Source of the DNA: Candidatus Hemicellulosilyticus sp. P3
GTDB lineage: Bacteria; Bacteroidota; Bacteroidia; Bacteroidales; P3
Assembly: GCA_001543385.1 (NCBI GenBank)
Contig: LPNH01000015.1
Coordinates: 1-52,907 of the forward strand
Reading direction: 5' to 3'
Length of the DNA: 52,907 nucleotides
Made by a program: the position numbers and the translations under genes. The notes under the pieces are model-generated. The model was not told the DNA's origin and made no database searches. It saw only the letters and a list, made by a program, of their open reading frames with translations. Of the stretch, positions 34,701-42,422 are shown piece after piece (position 1 is the stretch's first letter; every line of letters begins with the position of its first letter).

Positions 34701-35126
34701 GTGAGCGAAGAGTTTGCCCGCATGGCGGCGCAGCAAGAGGCCATACGCCGCCTGATGCAGCAATATGGCCAGGAGTTGAAACAAGGCAACGCCCGCGACG
34801 CCAAGATGGCCCGCGAGATAGACGCCATACTCCGCCAGATGGAGCAGACCGAAACCGATCTGGTCAACAAAACCATCACACAGCAGACCCTGCAGCGGCA
34901 ACGGCAGATCATGTCGCGTATGCTCGAACACGAACGTGCCGAGATGCAGCGTGACAAAGAAGAGCGCCGCGAAAGTCGCGAAGCCGCCGACACACCCCCT
35001 TCCGTTCCTCCCCGTTTGCCGCAGTTCGAGCGCTTGCGTCGCAGCGCCGCCGAATCGCTGCAGTCAACGCCATTGCCCTTGACGCCGTTCTACAGATCCA
35101 AAGCCGACGATTACCTGTTCCGTTGA
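31698..35126 (+). CDS. DUF4175 large membrane-anchored coiled-coil protein
   Basis: About 1,140 codons. Three membrane helices near the N-terminus (~33-52, ~62-82, ~162-182), a large extracytoplasmic beta region (~190-500), then very long Gln/Glu/Arg-rich coiled coils (~500-800 and ~900-1060) and a Pro-rich tail. This is the Bacteroidetes DUF4175 layout; function unknown, an envelope scaffold is plausible. The true start is unclear: the only standard in-frame start near the N-terminus is TTG 31698, which lies inside the -7 box; the next ATG/GTG is beyond the first helix. A rare CTG or ATA start near 31716-31749 or a base error are options. Confidence 0.8.
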   Translation: MHSYHPLPTETNPVIQGLNAFIRRYYKNQLIRGVIYVTAVLASLFICVALSEHFAFFPSIVRAVLFWAYLALSILLTGWCVVRPFLRMHRLGRVISYQQAAVIIGDHFPEVADQLLNLLQLKQLPPTGESDLIVACIAQKTARLSPIPFSEAVNLGKNRKYARYAALPLLLLAVLLLVAPATIVSSSHRIVDYRTRYQRPAPFRFVIENPVLETTARRDFTLVVTTEGGSIPSEVHIQLPQGRYKMHADSRTQFSYVISKPVNDINFSLSGGGVTSGEYRLAVRPEPVVVDFTVALSYPAYIHRDNEVLINDGDITVPRGTYVRWNFQTRDVDTLHFSIDGGPSRSLAPDGGGRVSVVWRAMESSGYCFFVGNSHTRQSDTLCYSVSVIPDAAPAITVTDAADSTAPGRRLFYGRIKDDYGFSALRFIIAKQSPGDTVAQEIERRPLALSQDAAQEFYHHFDVNEVKVEAGDRLSYYFEVCDNNAVDGSQCSRSQLFEESIPTEKELRRQQGENSRQAESHARQSLSELRELQQEIEAMMRQLVDKKELNWQDKQQLQQLYNRQKEVRESLQQMREQMRENRQLQDRFGDPSEQLLEKQRELDRLMNEVLDDKMKQMMSEMEKLLQEVDKKKLQNQLENIQLDTKEMEKQIDRDLALMKRLEMEKRVETAVQQIEDLAAQQERLSEEVDNSRRQDQEQLLQRQQELSQRYRELQDEIRSIERDYKQLEESPDFKSDRRLEQSIEQHQSAAEQQLQRGSRRNASQRQRSAAEQLHKLSEQLAEQQQQLEQQNLAEDAAMVRQMLKNLLHLSFSQEALIGQTSETFIQDPQYQDIISRQNSVKSDFRIVEDSLGAIARRQVQVASAVNKEIAAVNIHVAKSLSDLLQMNQSFYGSAKNSAASRSMQYAMTSLNNLSLILAESLEQMQRQMAQNQQNRKNGSCKRKSGRQQGSCSNPGQGKPSAKSIKQMQDELNRQMEALRKQLDKQGKADGNGRKRLGERNPVSEEFARMAAQQEAIRRLMQQYGQELKQGNARDAKMAREIDAILRQMEQTETDLVNKTITQQTLQRQRQIMSRMLEHERAEMQRDKEERRESREAADTPPSVPPRLPQFERLRRSAAESLQSTPLPLTPFYRSKADDYLFR

Positions 35127-35162
35127 TTCCGCTCTTTTTCTCCGCAAGGGGTTTCGCGCTGC

Positions 35163-35193
35163 TTGCATAAATACTGCTAATTTTGTATCTTTG
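35163..35193 (+). promoter_or_regulatory. Promoter of the RsbW-like gene
   Basis: TTG (35163-35165), 20-bp spacer, TATCTTTG (35186-35193). Leader of about 20 bases before ATG 35217. Confidence 0.7.
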
Positions 35194-35216
35194 TCTTGTT
35201 TATCCTTACGCAGACT

Positions 35217-35675
35217 ATGTCGGAATCACTTATCGTTCAGTCCAATGACGAAGGCTTTCGGGATGTTGAGGACTTTCTTGAACAGACGCTCGGCACATAC
35301 CACATCGCCCACTATGCGGCAACCATCACCATCCCCGTTCTGCAGGCTGTCCAAAATGCCATAAAGCACGGCAATTCCGACGACAGCGGAAAAAAGGTTC
35401 GTGTCGAGGCAGGCCGTTGCCAGGGAGGTGTCTACTTCGAAGTCGAAGACGAGGGCAATGGTTTCGACGTCGGTTTACAATTATCAAATATCATGAATGC
35501 AGGGCAGGGAAGGGGGCTTCTTCTCATCACCACCCTTGCTGACCGCTATGCCTACTCAAACGGGGGGCGAACACTCCGCATGGAGTTCGACATCGAGGGT
35601 GTCTTTGCCAACGTTGCCGCCGAGCGAGTCTCGTTGCTGCGTCGTTTCTATCATCACGACGTCGTCGAGGCGTGA
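35217..35675 (+). CDS. RsbW/SpoIIAB-like ATP-binding protein
   Basis: 152 aa from ATG 35217; the longer in-frame start overlaps the promoter. It is a single GHKL (HATPase_c) domain: N box with NAIKHGN, G1 box DEGNGFD, and G2 box GRGLLLI. Proteins of this size are anti-sigma kinases or switch-protein kinases, which act by binding a sigma factor or phosphorylating an anti-anti-sigma (STAS) protein. No sigma factor or STAS gene is adjacent. Association with ybeY and mnmG seems conserved in Bacteroidales, so a different, translation-linked role is possible. Confidence 0.82.
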   Translation: MSESLIVQSNDEGFRDVEDFLEQTLGTYHIAHYAATITIPVLQAVQNAIKHGNSDDSGKKVRVEAGRCQGGVYFEVEDEGNGFDVGLQLSNIMNAGQGRGLLLITTLADRYAYSNGGRTLRMEFDIEGVFANVAAERVSLLRRFYHHDVVEA

Positions 35676-35832
35676 ATCTTTCGTATTCCTGTCCGTCCGG
35701 AAGTCGTTCATTTGCGCCTCATCGAGTTAAAAACACATAATTATCCTCGCAACAAATTGTCTTACAGTATATTGTGGCAAAAATTCCGATGCGAGGGAAA
35801 AGTTGCTGAAAATTCTTTTTCCCAGTCACGCC

Positions 35833-36255
35833 ATGGCTATCACCTATACCTTGAACAATGTATCGTTGGTTCTGCGTAACCGGCAAAAATTGCGTCGTTG
35901 GATAACACATATCATTACAGATAATGGCAGTCGGGTAGGGGAGATAAGTTATCTATTCTGCAGCGACGACCAGCTCTTGCAAGTCAACCTCCAATTCTTG
36001 AGTCACGACACCTACACGGACATCATCACCTTCGACTACGTCGAAGGCGATCTTGTGTCGGGTGACATCATGATAAGTGTCGACAGGGTGCATGAAAATG
36101 CCGCCCGTTTCGGTGTCCCTTTCGAGCACGAATTGCGCCGGGTAATGATACATGGCGTATTGCATCTTCTCGGCCAGGGCGATAAGAGCGATGCCGACCG
36201 GGCGGTCATGCGTGCACGTGAAGATGCCGCCCTGGCCGTGTGGGACAAAGCATAG
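35833..36255 (+). CDS. ybeY: Endoribonuclease YbeY (rRNA maturation)
   Basis: 140 aa from ATG 35833; the upstream in-frame TTG adds ten unconserved residues. YbeY is a metal-dependent RNase that matures the 16S rRNA 3' end and takes part in ribosome quality control. The zinc motif reads HGVLHLLGQGDKS: two histidines are kept, but the third ligand position of the usual HGxLHLxGxDH carries Asp rather than His, as I recall for Bacteroidetes YbeY generally. TYTDIITFDY and SGDIMISV precede it as expected. It is followed by a parS-like site and mnmG. Confidence 0.9.
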   Translation: MAITYTLNNVSLVLRNRQKLRRWITHIITDNGSRVGEISYLFCSDDQLLQVNLQFLSHDTYTDIITFDYVEGDLVSGDIMISVDRVHENAARFGVPFEHELRRVMIHGVLHLLGQGDKSDADRAVMRAREDAALAVWDKA

Positions 36256-36262
36256 CCATGTT

Positions 36263-36278
36263 TGTTTCACGTGGAACG
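36263..36278. other. parS site, 15/16 match
   Basis: TGTTTCACGTGGAACG differs from the parS consensus (TGTTTCACGTGNAACA) only in the last base. It lies 8 bp after ybeY and 75 bp before mnmG. Confidence 0.65.
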
Positions 36279-36353
36279 ACCACGCTAAGTGCCGGATTCA
36301 TAATCTATAATTATTTTCTCTATCGAGAAGTCTGAAAGTGAAACGCAATTCGA

Positions 36354-38243
36354 ATGGTTTGGGAATCGTATGATATAATAGTGGTTGGTGGCGGGCATGC
36401 AGGTGCCGAGGCTGCCATGGCTGCAGCTCGTTTGGGCGTGAGGGTGTTGCTCATAACCCAATCGCTGGAGACCCTCTGCCGGATGTCCTGCAATCCAGCC
36501 ATGGGTGGTGTCGCCAAGGGGCAGATTGTGCGTGAGATCGATGCATTGGGAGGCTTCTCCGGTGTCGTCACCGATGCGGCGACCATACAGTTTCGTATGC
36601 TGAACCGCTCCAAAGGGCCGGCGATGTGGAGCCCTCGTGCACAGTGCGACAAAGATCAGTTCTCATTGCTGTGGCGGCTCCGCCTCGAGCACACTCCGGG
36701 GCTGTCCCTATGGCAAGATGAAGTTGTGTCGCTCATACTCGACGGAACCCGGGTCGGTGGTGTCAAAACCCGTCTGGGCCTTGAAGTCCGGTCGCGGGCT
36801 GTGGTGTTAACCAATGGTACATTTCTGCGCGGGTTAATTCATATCGGTGAAAAATCATGGCCGGGCGGACGTCTTGCTGAGGCGGCCGCCGAGGACCTCT
36901 CCGTGCAGCTGAGCGGCTTAGGTTTTGAGACAGCGCGTTTAAAAACGGGCACCCCGATGCGCGTCGACGGCCGCACCGTCCGCTTCGAACTGTTGGAAGA
37001 GCAGCGGGGCGACGATACTCCGCAGAAGTTTTCATTTGGCGACACACAGCCCGTCTCCATCCAATGTTCCTGCTATCTGGCCTACACAAATCCCGCCGTC
37101 CATGACATCCTGCGTGGTGGTTTCGACCGTTCGCCGCTCTACACCGGGCGCATCCAAGGCCGTGGGCCGCGCTATTGTCCCTCCATCGAAGACAAGATAG
37201 TCCGTTTTGCCGACAAAGAGCGCCATCAGATCTTCGTCGAGCCCGAGGGCCGCAACACCCATTCATATTACTTGAACGGCTTCTCCTCGTCGCTTCCGCT
37301 CGACGTTCAGTTGGAGGCGTTGCATTCAATAGCCGGTTTCGAGCGGGCCCGTATTCTCAAGCCGGGCTATGCCATAGAGTACGACTACTTTCCGCCCACC
37401 CAGCTTCGTTACACCTTGGAGACCCTGCAGGTGGAGGGGCTCTACTTTGCGGGGCAAATCAACGGCACCACAGGCTACGAAGAGGCTGCGTGCCAAGGGC
37501 TCATAGCCGGAGCCAATGCAGCGCTTCGCATCTTGGGCCGTCCGCCCTTGGTGCTGTCCCGCACACAGGCCTACATCGGCGTGCTGATAGACGACTTGGT
37601 CAGCAAAGGTGTCGACGAGCCATACCGCATGTTCACATCGCGTGCCGAATACCGCACATTGTTGCGTCAGGACAATGCCGACGAACGTCTCACCCCCTTG
37701 GCCTACAAGTCGGGGCTCGTCCCCGCGGAGCGTATGGAGCGCGTTGAGCGGAAACAGGCGGCTGCAAGCCGTATCGTCTCCCTTATAGAGGCTGCTTCGG
37801 TGCGTCCTGACGAGGCCGATGCCATGCTGGCCCGAAAGGCGAGTCCCGGACTTATGCAGAAAACCAAACTTGTCAACCTGCTGCTCCGTCCCGAGCTCTC
37901 GCTTTCCGATCTGGTCGAAGTCTCTTCTCCATTGCGTGACGCGGTACAGGCGATCCCGTCCGCTGTCCGTCAATGTGTCTGTGAGTCCGCCGAAATCAAC
38001 GTCAAATACCGTCGCTATATAGAGAAAGAACAAGAGGTGGCCGGACGTATCGTTAAATTCGAGCAGTTGGCGCTGCCGTCCGATGTGGATTATTTCTCAC
38101 TCACCGCTTTGTCATACGAGGCGCGTGAAAAATTGTCCCGCCTGCGTCCTGCAACCATCGGTCAGGCTTCCCGTATCAGCGGTGTCTCGCCGGCCGATGT
38201 GTCGGTTTTGATGGTGTTTCTAAGAAATAAGACCGACCTCTGA
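36354..38243 (+). CDS. mnmG: tRNA uridine-5-carboxymethylaminomethyl modification enzyme MnmG
   Basis: 629 aa, standard length. With MnmE it adds the carboxymethylaminomethyl group at wobble U34. FAD-binding [17 protein letters not shown] is at the N-terminus; also visible are [53 protein letters not shown] and the helical C-terminal part that binds tRNA/MnmE. mnmG (gidA) lies near the replication origin in many bacteria, matching the parS sites here. mnmE is not in the window. Confidence 0.97.
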   Translation: MVWESYDIIVVGGGHAGAEAAMAAARLGVRVLLITQSLETLCRMSCNPAMGGVAKGQIVREIDALGGFSGVVTDAATIQFRMLNRSKGPAMWSPRAQCDKDQFSLLWRLRLEHTPGLSLWQDEVVSLILDGTRVGGVKTRLGLEVRSRAVVLTNGTFLRGLIHIGEKSWPGGRLAEAAAEDLSVQLSGLGFETARLKTGTPMRVDGRTVRFELLEEQRGDDTPQKFSFGDTQPVSIQCSCYLAYTNPAVHDILRGGFDRSPLYTGRIQGRGPRYCPSIEDKIVRFADKERHQIFVEPEGRNTHSYYLNGFSSSLPLDVQLEALHSIAGFERARILKPGYAIEYDYFPPTQLRYTLETLQVEGLYFAGQINGTTGYEEAACQGLIAGANAALRILGRPPLVLSRTQAYIGVLIDDLVSKGVDEPYRMFTSRAEYRTLLRQDNADERLTPLAYKSGLVPAERMERVERKQAAASRIVSLIEAASVRPDEADAMLARKASPGLMQKTKLVNLLLRPELSLSDLVEVSSPLRDAVQAIPSAVRQCVCESAEINVKYRRYIEKEQEVAGRIVKFEQLALPSDVDYFSLTALSYEAREKLSRLRPATIGQASRISGVSPADVSVLMVFLRNKTDL

Positions 38244-38274
38244 GCCCCCTCCGTTTCTTTTGGTCCTTTGGAGG

Positions 38275-38290
38275 CGTTCCTCGTGGAACA
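38275..38290. other. Degenerate parS-like palindrome
   Basis: CGTTCCTCGTGGAACA matches parS at 13 of 16 positions and keeps the GTTCC/GGAAC arms. It lies just after mnmG. It may be a decayed parS or a chance palindrome. Confidence 0.3.
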
Positions 38291-38316
38291 ATTCACATAA
38301 CAATCTTGTTCTATGC

Positions 38317-38934
38317 CTATTGTCCGTTCAAATACTCGGTAGATTCCGGACCAAGGTTGAAAAGTAGATCGATAATGCTCAGATTGCGTTGAAAGGCGAA
38401 CTTAGTGTTGAAAACCTGATAGTAGGGAGGTGCGTCCGGCCGGTCTGGCGGATCTTGAAAGCGGAAATCACACAGATCTCCTTCCGGAGGTGTGAACCGG
38501 TCTGTGTGGCGCACCGTGCATTCAATCTTCAGCCATTTGACAAAAAGTCGTGTCAAAGCCCCGTTGAGGTCAACCAACCTTTCGTGCCGCCGCCGCAGAA
38601 CGTCCTCTAATTCGTCGCGGTAATATAAGAAAAAAGGAGAGGCGTTATAGGCCGATGTGATTGCCCTCCAGTGGCGTATGTTCCACGGTTCGCTATAGCT
38701 GATGCCGATGTCCTGTGTCAGCGTGTGGTTCCCGTACGGCCGCACAACCGGCACCGACAGCCTGAGAATGCCGTTGGCCGTCAATATCGAAGCCCTGTTC
38801 CGCAACGTCTGCTTGGGGTACGTCTCCAGCAGTTCGACAGCTGCTGCCGGATAGTGCGCCATCAGGCGGAAATAGCCGACAGACGGCAGGTATGCGGTGG
38901 GCAGCAGCACCTCGTGGCAGTTTCCGTTGTTCAT
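38317..38934 (-). CDS. WbqC-family protein
   Basis: 205 aa. The start LLPTAYLPSVGYFRLMA, the central RNRASILTANGILRLSVPV and the WNIRHWRAITSAYNASPFFLYY segment are typical of the WbqC-like family, whose members are linked to O-antigen or capsule loci and to amino-sugar modification in some species; the biochemical role is poorly defined. It overlaps the upstream hypothetical gene by 4 bp, so the two are coupled. No polysaccharide genes lie nearby. Confidence 0.85.
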   Translation of the reverse strand: MNNGNCHEVLLPTAYLPSVGYFRLMAHYPAAAVELLETYPKQTLRNRASILTANGILRLSVPVVRPYGNHTLTQDIGISYSEPWNIRHWRAITSAYNASPFFLYYRDELEDVLRRRHERLVDLNGALTRLFVKWLKIECTVRHTDRFTPPEGDLCDFRFQDPPDRPDAPPYYQVFNTKFAFQRNLSIIDLLFNLGPESTEYLNGQ

Positions 38935-39338
38935 TTGCCGAATAAAACCGAAACAAGCCGCCCGTTCTCGAAGAAGAAATCAATATTGCCCTCGTTAAAA
39001 GTGATGCGGCGTTCCCCCCAGGCCTCATTGTCGACATCCTGTTCGAAATAGCCGTTCTCAACCATCAGGTGCACCAGTTCCTTTTCGGTCAGCTCAAACA
39101 CGTGCTTTCCGTTCAGGGTGCAGTCCGGACGGGAAACATCAATACATGTCAGCGTCGGGTTTTCGCCTTCGAAAAAGAGGTTCACCTCCGGGTAGTGCAG
39201 GATTGTGGTGGACTCATCCGCGGCGTTGTCGATATTCTCCACTTCGTCCGCCTCGCCCCAGATTGCCATCACCTCCTCGACAGGCATATCGAACATCAAC
39301 GCGCCGAGCCCCTTCTTGATATTGATTGTAAGCTCCAT
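38931..39338 (-). CDS. Conserved hypothetical acidic protein
   Basis: 135 aa, very acidic, predicted mostly beta (short strands such as ILHYPEVNLFFEG and NIDFFFENGRLVSVLFG). No recognised domain, signal or membrane segment. It opens with INIKKGLGALMFDMPVEEVMAIWGEADEVE, a pattern seen in small proteins that fold as repeated beta-alpha units, but I cannot name the family. It has its own -7 box and is coupled to the WbqC-like gene by a 4-bp overlap. Confidence 0.7.
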   Translation of the reverse strand: MELTINIKKGLGALMFDMPVEEVMAIWGEADEVENIDNAADESTTILHYPEVNLFFEGENPTLTCIDVSRPDCTLNGKHVFELTEKELVHLMVENGYFEQDVDNEAWGERRITFNEGNIDFFFENGRLVSVLFGK

Positions 39339-39391
39339 GATATCTGTATATTTATCGGTAATTGATTCTCCATTGCGACTGGATGTGAAGA

Positions 39392-39399
39392 CAAAGATA
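39392..39399 (-). promoter_or_regulatory. -7 box for the hypothetical/WbqC pair
   Basis: TATCTTTG on the - strand, 53 bp before the ATG at 39338. No clear -33 element. Confidence 0.5.
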
Positions 39400-39557
39400 C
39401 AAAATAAAACTTAATTGCATACACTGCCGGTACAACGCAGCCGCCGTCCGTGGCGCCGCCGTCCTTTCCGCTGCACGGCGGCGGTTGTCGCGAGGCGTGT
39501 TTTCAGATTCTGCAGTGTGTTGTTTTTATGTATGTTGTGTTCTTGCGTCGGAATAAT

Positions 39558-39589
39558 TTGGCAAGTTTCTAAAAAATATGTACTTTTGC
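39558..39589 (+). promoter_or_regulatory. Promoter of the tRNA-Lys pair
   Basis: TTTG (39558-39561), 20-bp spacer, TACTTTTG (39582-39589). The box ends 17 bp before the first tRNA-Lys. Confidence 0.75.
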
Positions 39590-39606
39590 ACCCTCAAAAG
39601 AGCGGC

Positions 39607-39679
39607 GACTAATTAGCTCAGCAGGTAGAGCACATCCCTTTTAAGGATGGGGTCCTGGGTTCGAGCCCCAGATTAGTCA
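39607..39679 (+). tRNA. tRNA-Lys (anticodon TTT), copy 1
   Basis: 73-nt cloverleaf. Acceptor stem GACTAAT/ATTAGTC, D arm GCTC/GAGC, anticodon loop CTTTTAA (anticodon TTT), T loop TTCGAGC, discriminator A, no encoded CCA. Confidence 0.93.
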
Positions 39680-39694
39680 CAGTCAGAGAAGGGC

Positions 39695-39767
39695 GACTAA
39701 TTAGCTCAGCAGGTAGAGCACATCCCTTTTAAGGATGGGGTCCTGGGTTCGAGCCCCAGATTAGTCA
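39695..39767 (+). tRNA. tRNA-Lys (anticodon TTT), copy 2
   Basis: Identical in sequence to the copy at 39607-39679. The identity covers a repeat unit of about 79 bp, which includes three bases before and after the tRNA, so it is a recent tandem duplication. No second promoter. Confidence 0.93.
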
Positions 39768-39772
39768 CAGGC

Positions 39773-39802
39773 AGACCGGGAGCACCTCTTCCGGTCTTTT
39801 TT
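39773..39802 (+). terminator. Intrinsic terminator after tRNA-Lys
   Basis: AGACCGG (39773-39779) and CCGGTCT (39791-39797) pair around an 11-base loop and are followed by a run of T to 39802. It ends only 6 bp before the start codon of the TPR gene. Confidence 0.75.
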
Positions 39803-39808
39803 GTAGTT

Positions 39809-41620
39809 ATGCGACACTTGGTCTTGGCTCTTCTGTTCGTGCTCTCCGTGCCCCGTCTTCTGTTGGCGCAGCAGACGCAGGAGCAGCTTGCCTCATACCA
39901 TTTCTCACGGGGCGAGTATGCCGAGGCCGTCGAGTTGTACGAAGCGCTCTACAGCCGTTCCGGCAACAAATTCTACTACCAGATGCTCACCCGTTCCTAC
40001 GTCGAGCTGGGCGAATATCGCAAGGCGGAGTCGCTCATATCCGGGCGCATCAAAAAGTATCCCCGGGACCTGACATTACATGTGGATATGAGCGAGCTCC
40101 ACAACCGCAAAGGCGACCGGAAAAAAGCACGTCGGGCCTGCGACGAGGCATTGGAGCTGATCGGCGTCGACTCCCGTCAGACCGCTGATTTGGTCATGGC
40201 CTATGAGGCTGCCGGGCTGCTTGACTACGCCGTTCGGGCCTATCTGCGGTTGCGCGATAACACACACAACCGCTACCTGTTTGTAACCGAGCTTGCTGCG
40301 CTCTACGGGCGACAGGGCGACTATGCTTCCATGATGCGGGAATACTTCGACCTGCTTGACCATTCGCCGCAATCCATCGAGTCGATACAGATATCATTGC
40401 AGCGGATGCTCCGCGAAGGCGACGAGCCCCGTGTCGCCGAAGCGCTGCGCAGCACCTTGGTCGAGCGTGTCCAGACACAGCCCGACAACGTGCAGAACAT
40501 CGACATGATGATATGGTTCTCGTTGCAGCAAAAAGACTTCGCCTTTGCCCTTGCCCAGGCCAAAGCCCTGGACCGCCGTTTTGGCGGCCGGCATGGCGAG
40601 TCTGTCTGGCGTGTGGCGCAGGTGGCGCGGGCCAACGAAGCATACGACGTCGCCCGGGACGGCTACGCCTACCTCGTAAACAAAGGCTCGCAACATCCAT
40701 ACTACATGGAGAGCAGGGTAGGGGAGTTGCAATTGCAGTTTCAGCAGCTCGTGTTGGATCATCAGGCCGACGGTGCCGCGTTGAAAACGCTGCAAGAACG
40801 TTACGAGTCGGCTTTAGCCGAGTTAGGCTCAACCCTCTCCACTGTGCCGTTGCTGCGTGACTACGCCACGTTGCTGGCCTACCATCGGCACGACCTGCAG
40901 GCCGCCTCCGATGTGCTCTACGACATCCTGGAGATGGACAAACTGCCTCCCCGTGTGCGCGACGAAGTAAAGCTTGAACTGGGGGACCTGATGTTGGTGG
41001 CCGGTGAAGTATGGGACGCCTCGCTGCTCTATATGCAGGTGGAGAAATCTAACAAAGAAGACCTCCTGGGATCGGTGGCCAAATTTCGCAATGCCAAACT
41101 CTCCTACTACAACCACGACTTTGAGTGGGCCAAATCGCAACTTGACGTGCTGCGTTCCTCCACATCCAAGCTGGTAGCCAACGACGCCATGGAACTGTCC
41201 TTGCTCATCAGCGACAACATGGAGCAGGACAGCACCTTCGACATGTTGGATATTTTTGCCGATGCCGACCTGTTGCTCTATCGCAACCAGTTGGATGCAG
41301 CTTGGTTGCGCTTCGACGAAATCAGTCGTCGCTCGCTGTCGCATCCCTTGCTCGACGACGTGCTCATGCGCAAAGCGCAGATATGCATAAAACAAGGCCG
41401 TTACGCCGATGCTGACACCCTGTTGGGGCAGCTCTATGCTTTCTATCCCGACGGCATGCTGGCCGACGACGCGCTTTTCCTGCGGGCTGGCATCTGCGAA
41501 CAGCACCTGCAACAGGACGAGCGAGCCCGTTCCTTCTACGAGCTGCTGTTGACGGACTACCCTGCCAGCATCTACACCGAGCAGGCCCGCAAGCGCTATA
41601 ACGAAATCAAAAATCGCTGA
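39809..41620 (+). CDS. Secreted tetratricopeptide-repeat protein
   Basis: 603 aa. Signal peptide MRHLVLALLFVLSVPRLLLA with a predicted cut before Gln-Gln. The rest is helical repeats of TPR type: FSRGEYAEAVELYEALY near the N-terminus and LKQGRYADADTLLGQLYAFYP-like units near the C-terminus. It should sit in the periplasm or on the outer membrane side and bind proteins; no enzyme motif. The ATG is 6 bp after the tRNA-Lys terminator and no separate promoter is visible, so expression may depend on readthrough. rsmA starts 4 bp after its stop. Confidence 0.85.
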   Translation: MRHLVLALLFVLSVPRLLLAQQTQEQLASYHFSRGEYAEAVELYEALYSRSGNKFYYQMLTRSYVELGEYRKAESLISGRIKKYPRDLTLHVDMSELHNRKGDRKKARRACDEALELIGVDSRQTADLVMAYEAAGLLDYAVRAYLRLRDNTHNRYLFVTELAALYGRQGDYASMMREYFDLLDHSPQSIESIQISLQRMLREGDEPRVAEALRSTLVERVQTQPDNVQNIDMMIWFSLQQKDFAFALAQAKALDRRFGGRHGESVWRVAQVARANEAYDVARDGYAYLVNKGSQHPYYMESRVGELQLQFQQLVLDHQADGAALKTLQERYESALAELGSTLSTVPLLRDYATLLAYHRHDLQAASDVLYDILEMDKLPPRVRDEVKLELGDLMLVAGEVWDASLLYMQVEKSNKEDLLGSVAKFRNAKLSYYNHDFEWAKSQLDVLRSSTSKLVANDAMELSLLISDNMEQDSTFDMLDIFADADLLLYRNQLDAAWLRFDEISRRSLSHPLLDDVLMRKAQICIKQGRYADADTLLGQLYAFYPDGMLADDALFLRAGICEQHLQQDERARSFYELLLTDYPASIYTEQARKRYNEIKNR

Positions 41621-41624
41621 TACC

Positions 41625-42422
41625 ATGAGCAGTACATACAAGTCAAGCCTTGTGCCGTCCCAGCGTGTCCGTGCCAAAAAACACTTGGGGCAGCACTTCC
41701 TGCGCAGCGACGAAATCGCACAGCGTATCGTGCAAAGCCTCTCTGCACCGACAGCCTGCGTGCTTGAAATCGGGCCGGGCATGGGCGTCCTGACCCAGTA
41801 TCTGATGCAGCGTAGTGAGCTGGAGCTATGTGCCATAGAGATAGACACCGAGTCGGTCGAATACCTGCATGTCCACTATCCGTCATTGCGTGTGGTGTCC
41901 GGCGATTTTTTGCGGCTCGACCTGGAGCATCTCTTCCGGTCCCCCTTTTCCATCATAGGCAATTTCCCTTACAACATCTCCTCACAGATTCTCTTCCGCC
42001 TGTTCGACCACCGCGACCGTGTGCCCGAGTTGGTCGGCATGTTCCAGAAAGAGGTGGCCGAACGTGTCACCGCCTCGCCGGGCAGCAAAGTGTATGGCAT
42101 ACTCAGTGTCTTGCTTTCAGCCTTCTACGACATGGAATACCTCTTCACCGTTTCGGAGCAGATGTTCGATCCGCCGCCCAAAGTCAAGTCGGCTGTCATC
42201 CGGCTCAGGCGCAACGCCGTTGCCCGTCTTGACTGCGATGAGGCAAGTTTCGTGCAAGTTGTCAAGGCGGGCTTCAACCAACGGCGCAAAACCCTGCGCA
42301 ACGCCCTGCGTCAGTTGGGGCGAGACTTTTCACAAGTGCCTGATAGCATGTTGTCAAAGAGGGCCGAGCAGCTCAGCGTCGCCGAATTTGTCTCACTCAC
42401 CCGTCACCTCGTACAGACATGA
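41625..42422 (+). CDS. rsmA: 16S rRNA dimethyladenosine transferase RsmA (KsgA)
   Basis: 265 aa. It dimethylates A1518 and A1519 of 16S rRNA using SAM. Visible: KKHLGQHFLRSDEIAQRIV at the N-terminus, SAM motif EIGPGMGVLTQYL, catalytic GNFPYNISSQI (a variant of NLPY), and the C-terminal PPPKVKSAVIRLRR and QRRKTLRNALRQLG. The stop overlaps the start of the next gene by 4 bp (ATGA). Confidence 0.96.
   Translation: MSSTYKSSLVPSQRVRAKKHLGQHFLRSDEIAQRIVQSLSAPTACVLEIGPGMGVLTQYLMQRSELELCAIEIDTESVEYLHVHYPSLRVVSGDFLRLDLEHLFRSPFSIIGNFPYNISSQILFRLFDHRDRVPELVGMFQKEVAERVTASPGSKVYGILSVLLSAFYDMEYLFTVSEQMFDPPPKVKSAVIRLRRNAVARLDCDEASFVQVVKAGFNQRRKTLRNALRQLGRDFSQVPDSMLSKRAEQLSVAEFVSLTRHLVQT

Noticed and set aside
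35740..35800. Riboswitch-like stem CCTCGCA (35745-35751) / TGCGAGG (35790-35796) before ybeY
   Set aside because: One 7-bp pairing around a 38-base loop is not enough to support a structured element.
38275..38290. Third parS site
   Set aside because: Three mismatches to consensus; kept only as a low-confidence palindrome and not used to support the origin claim.
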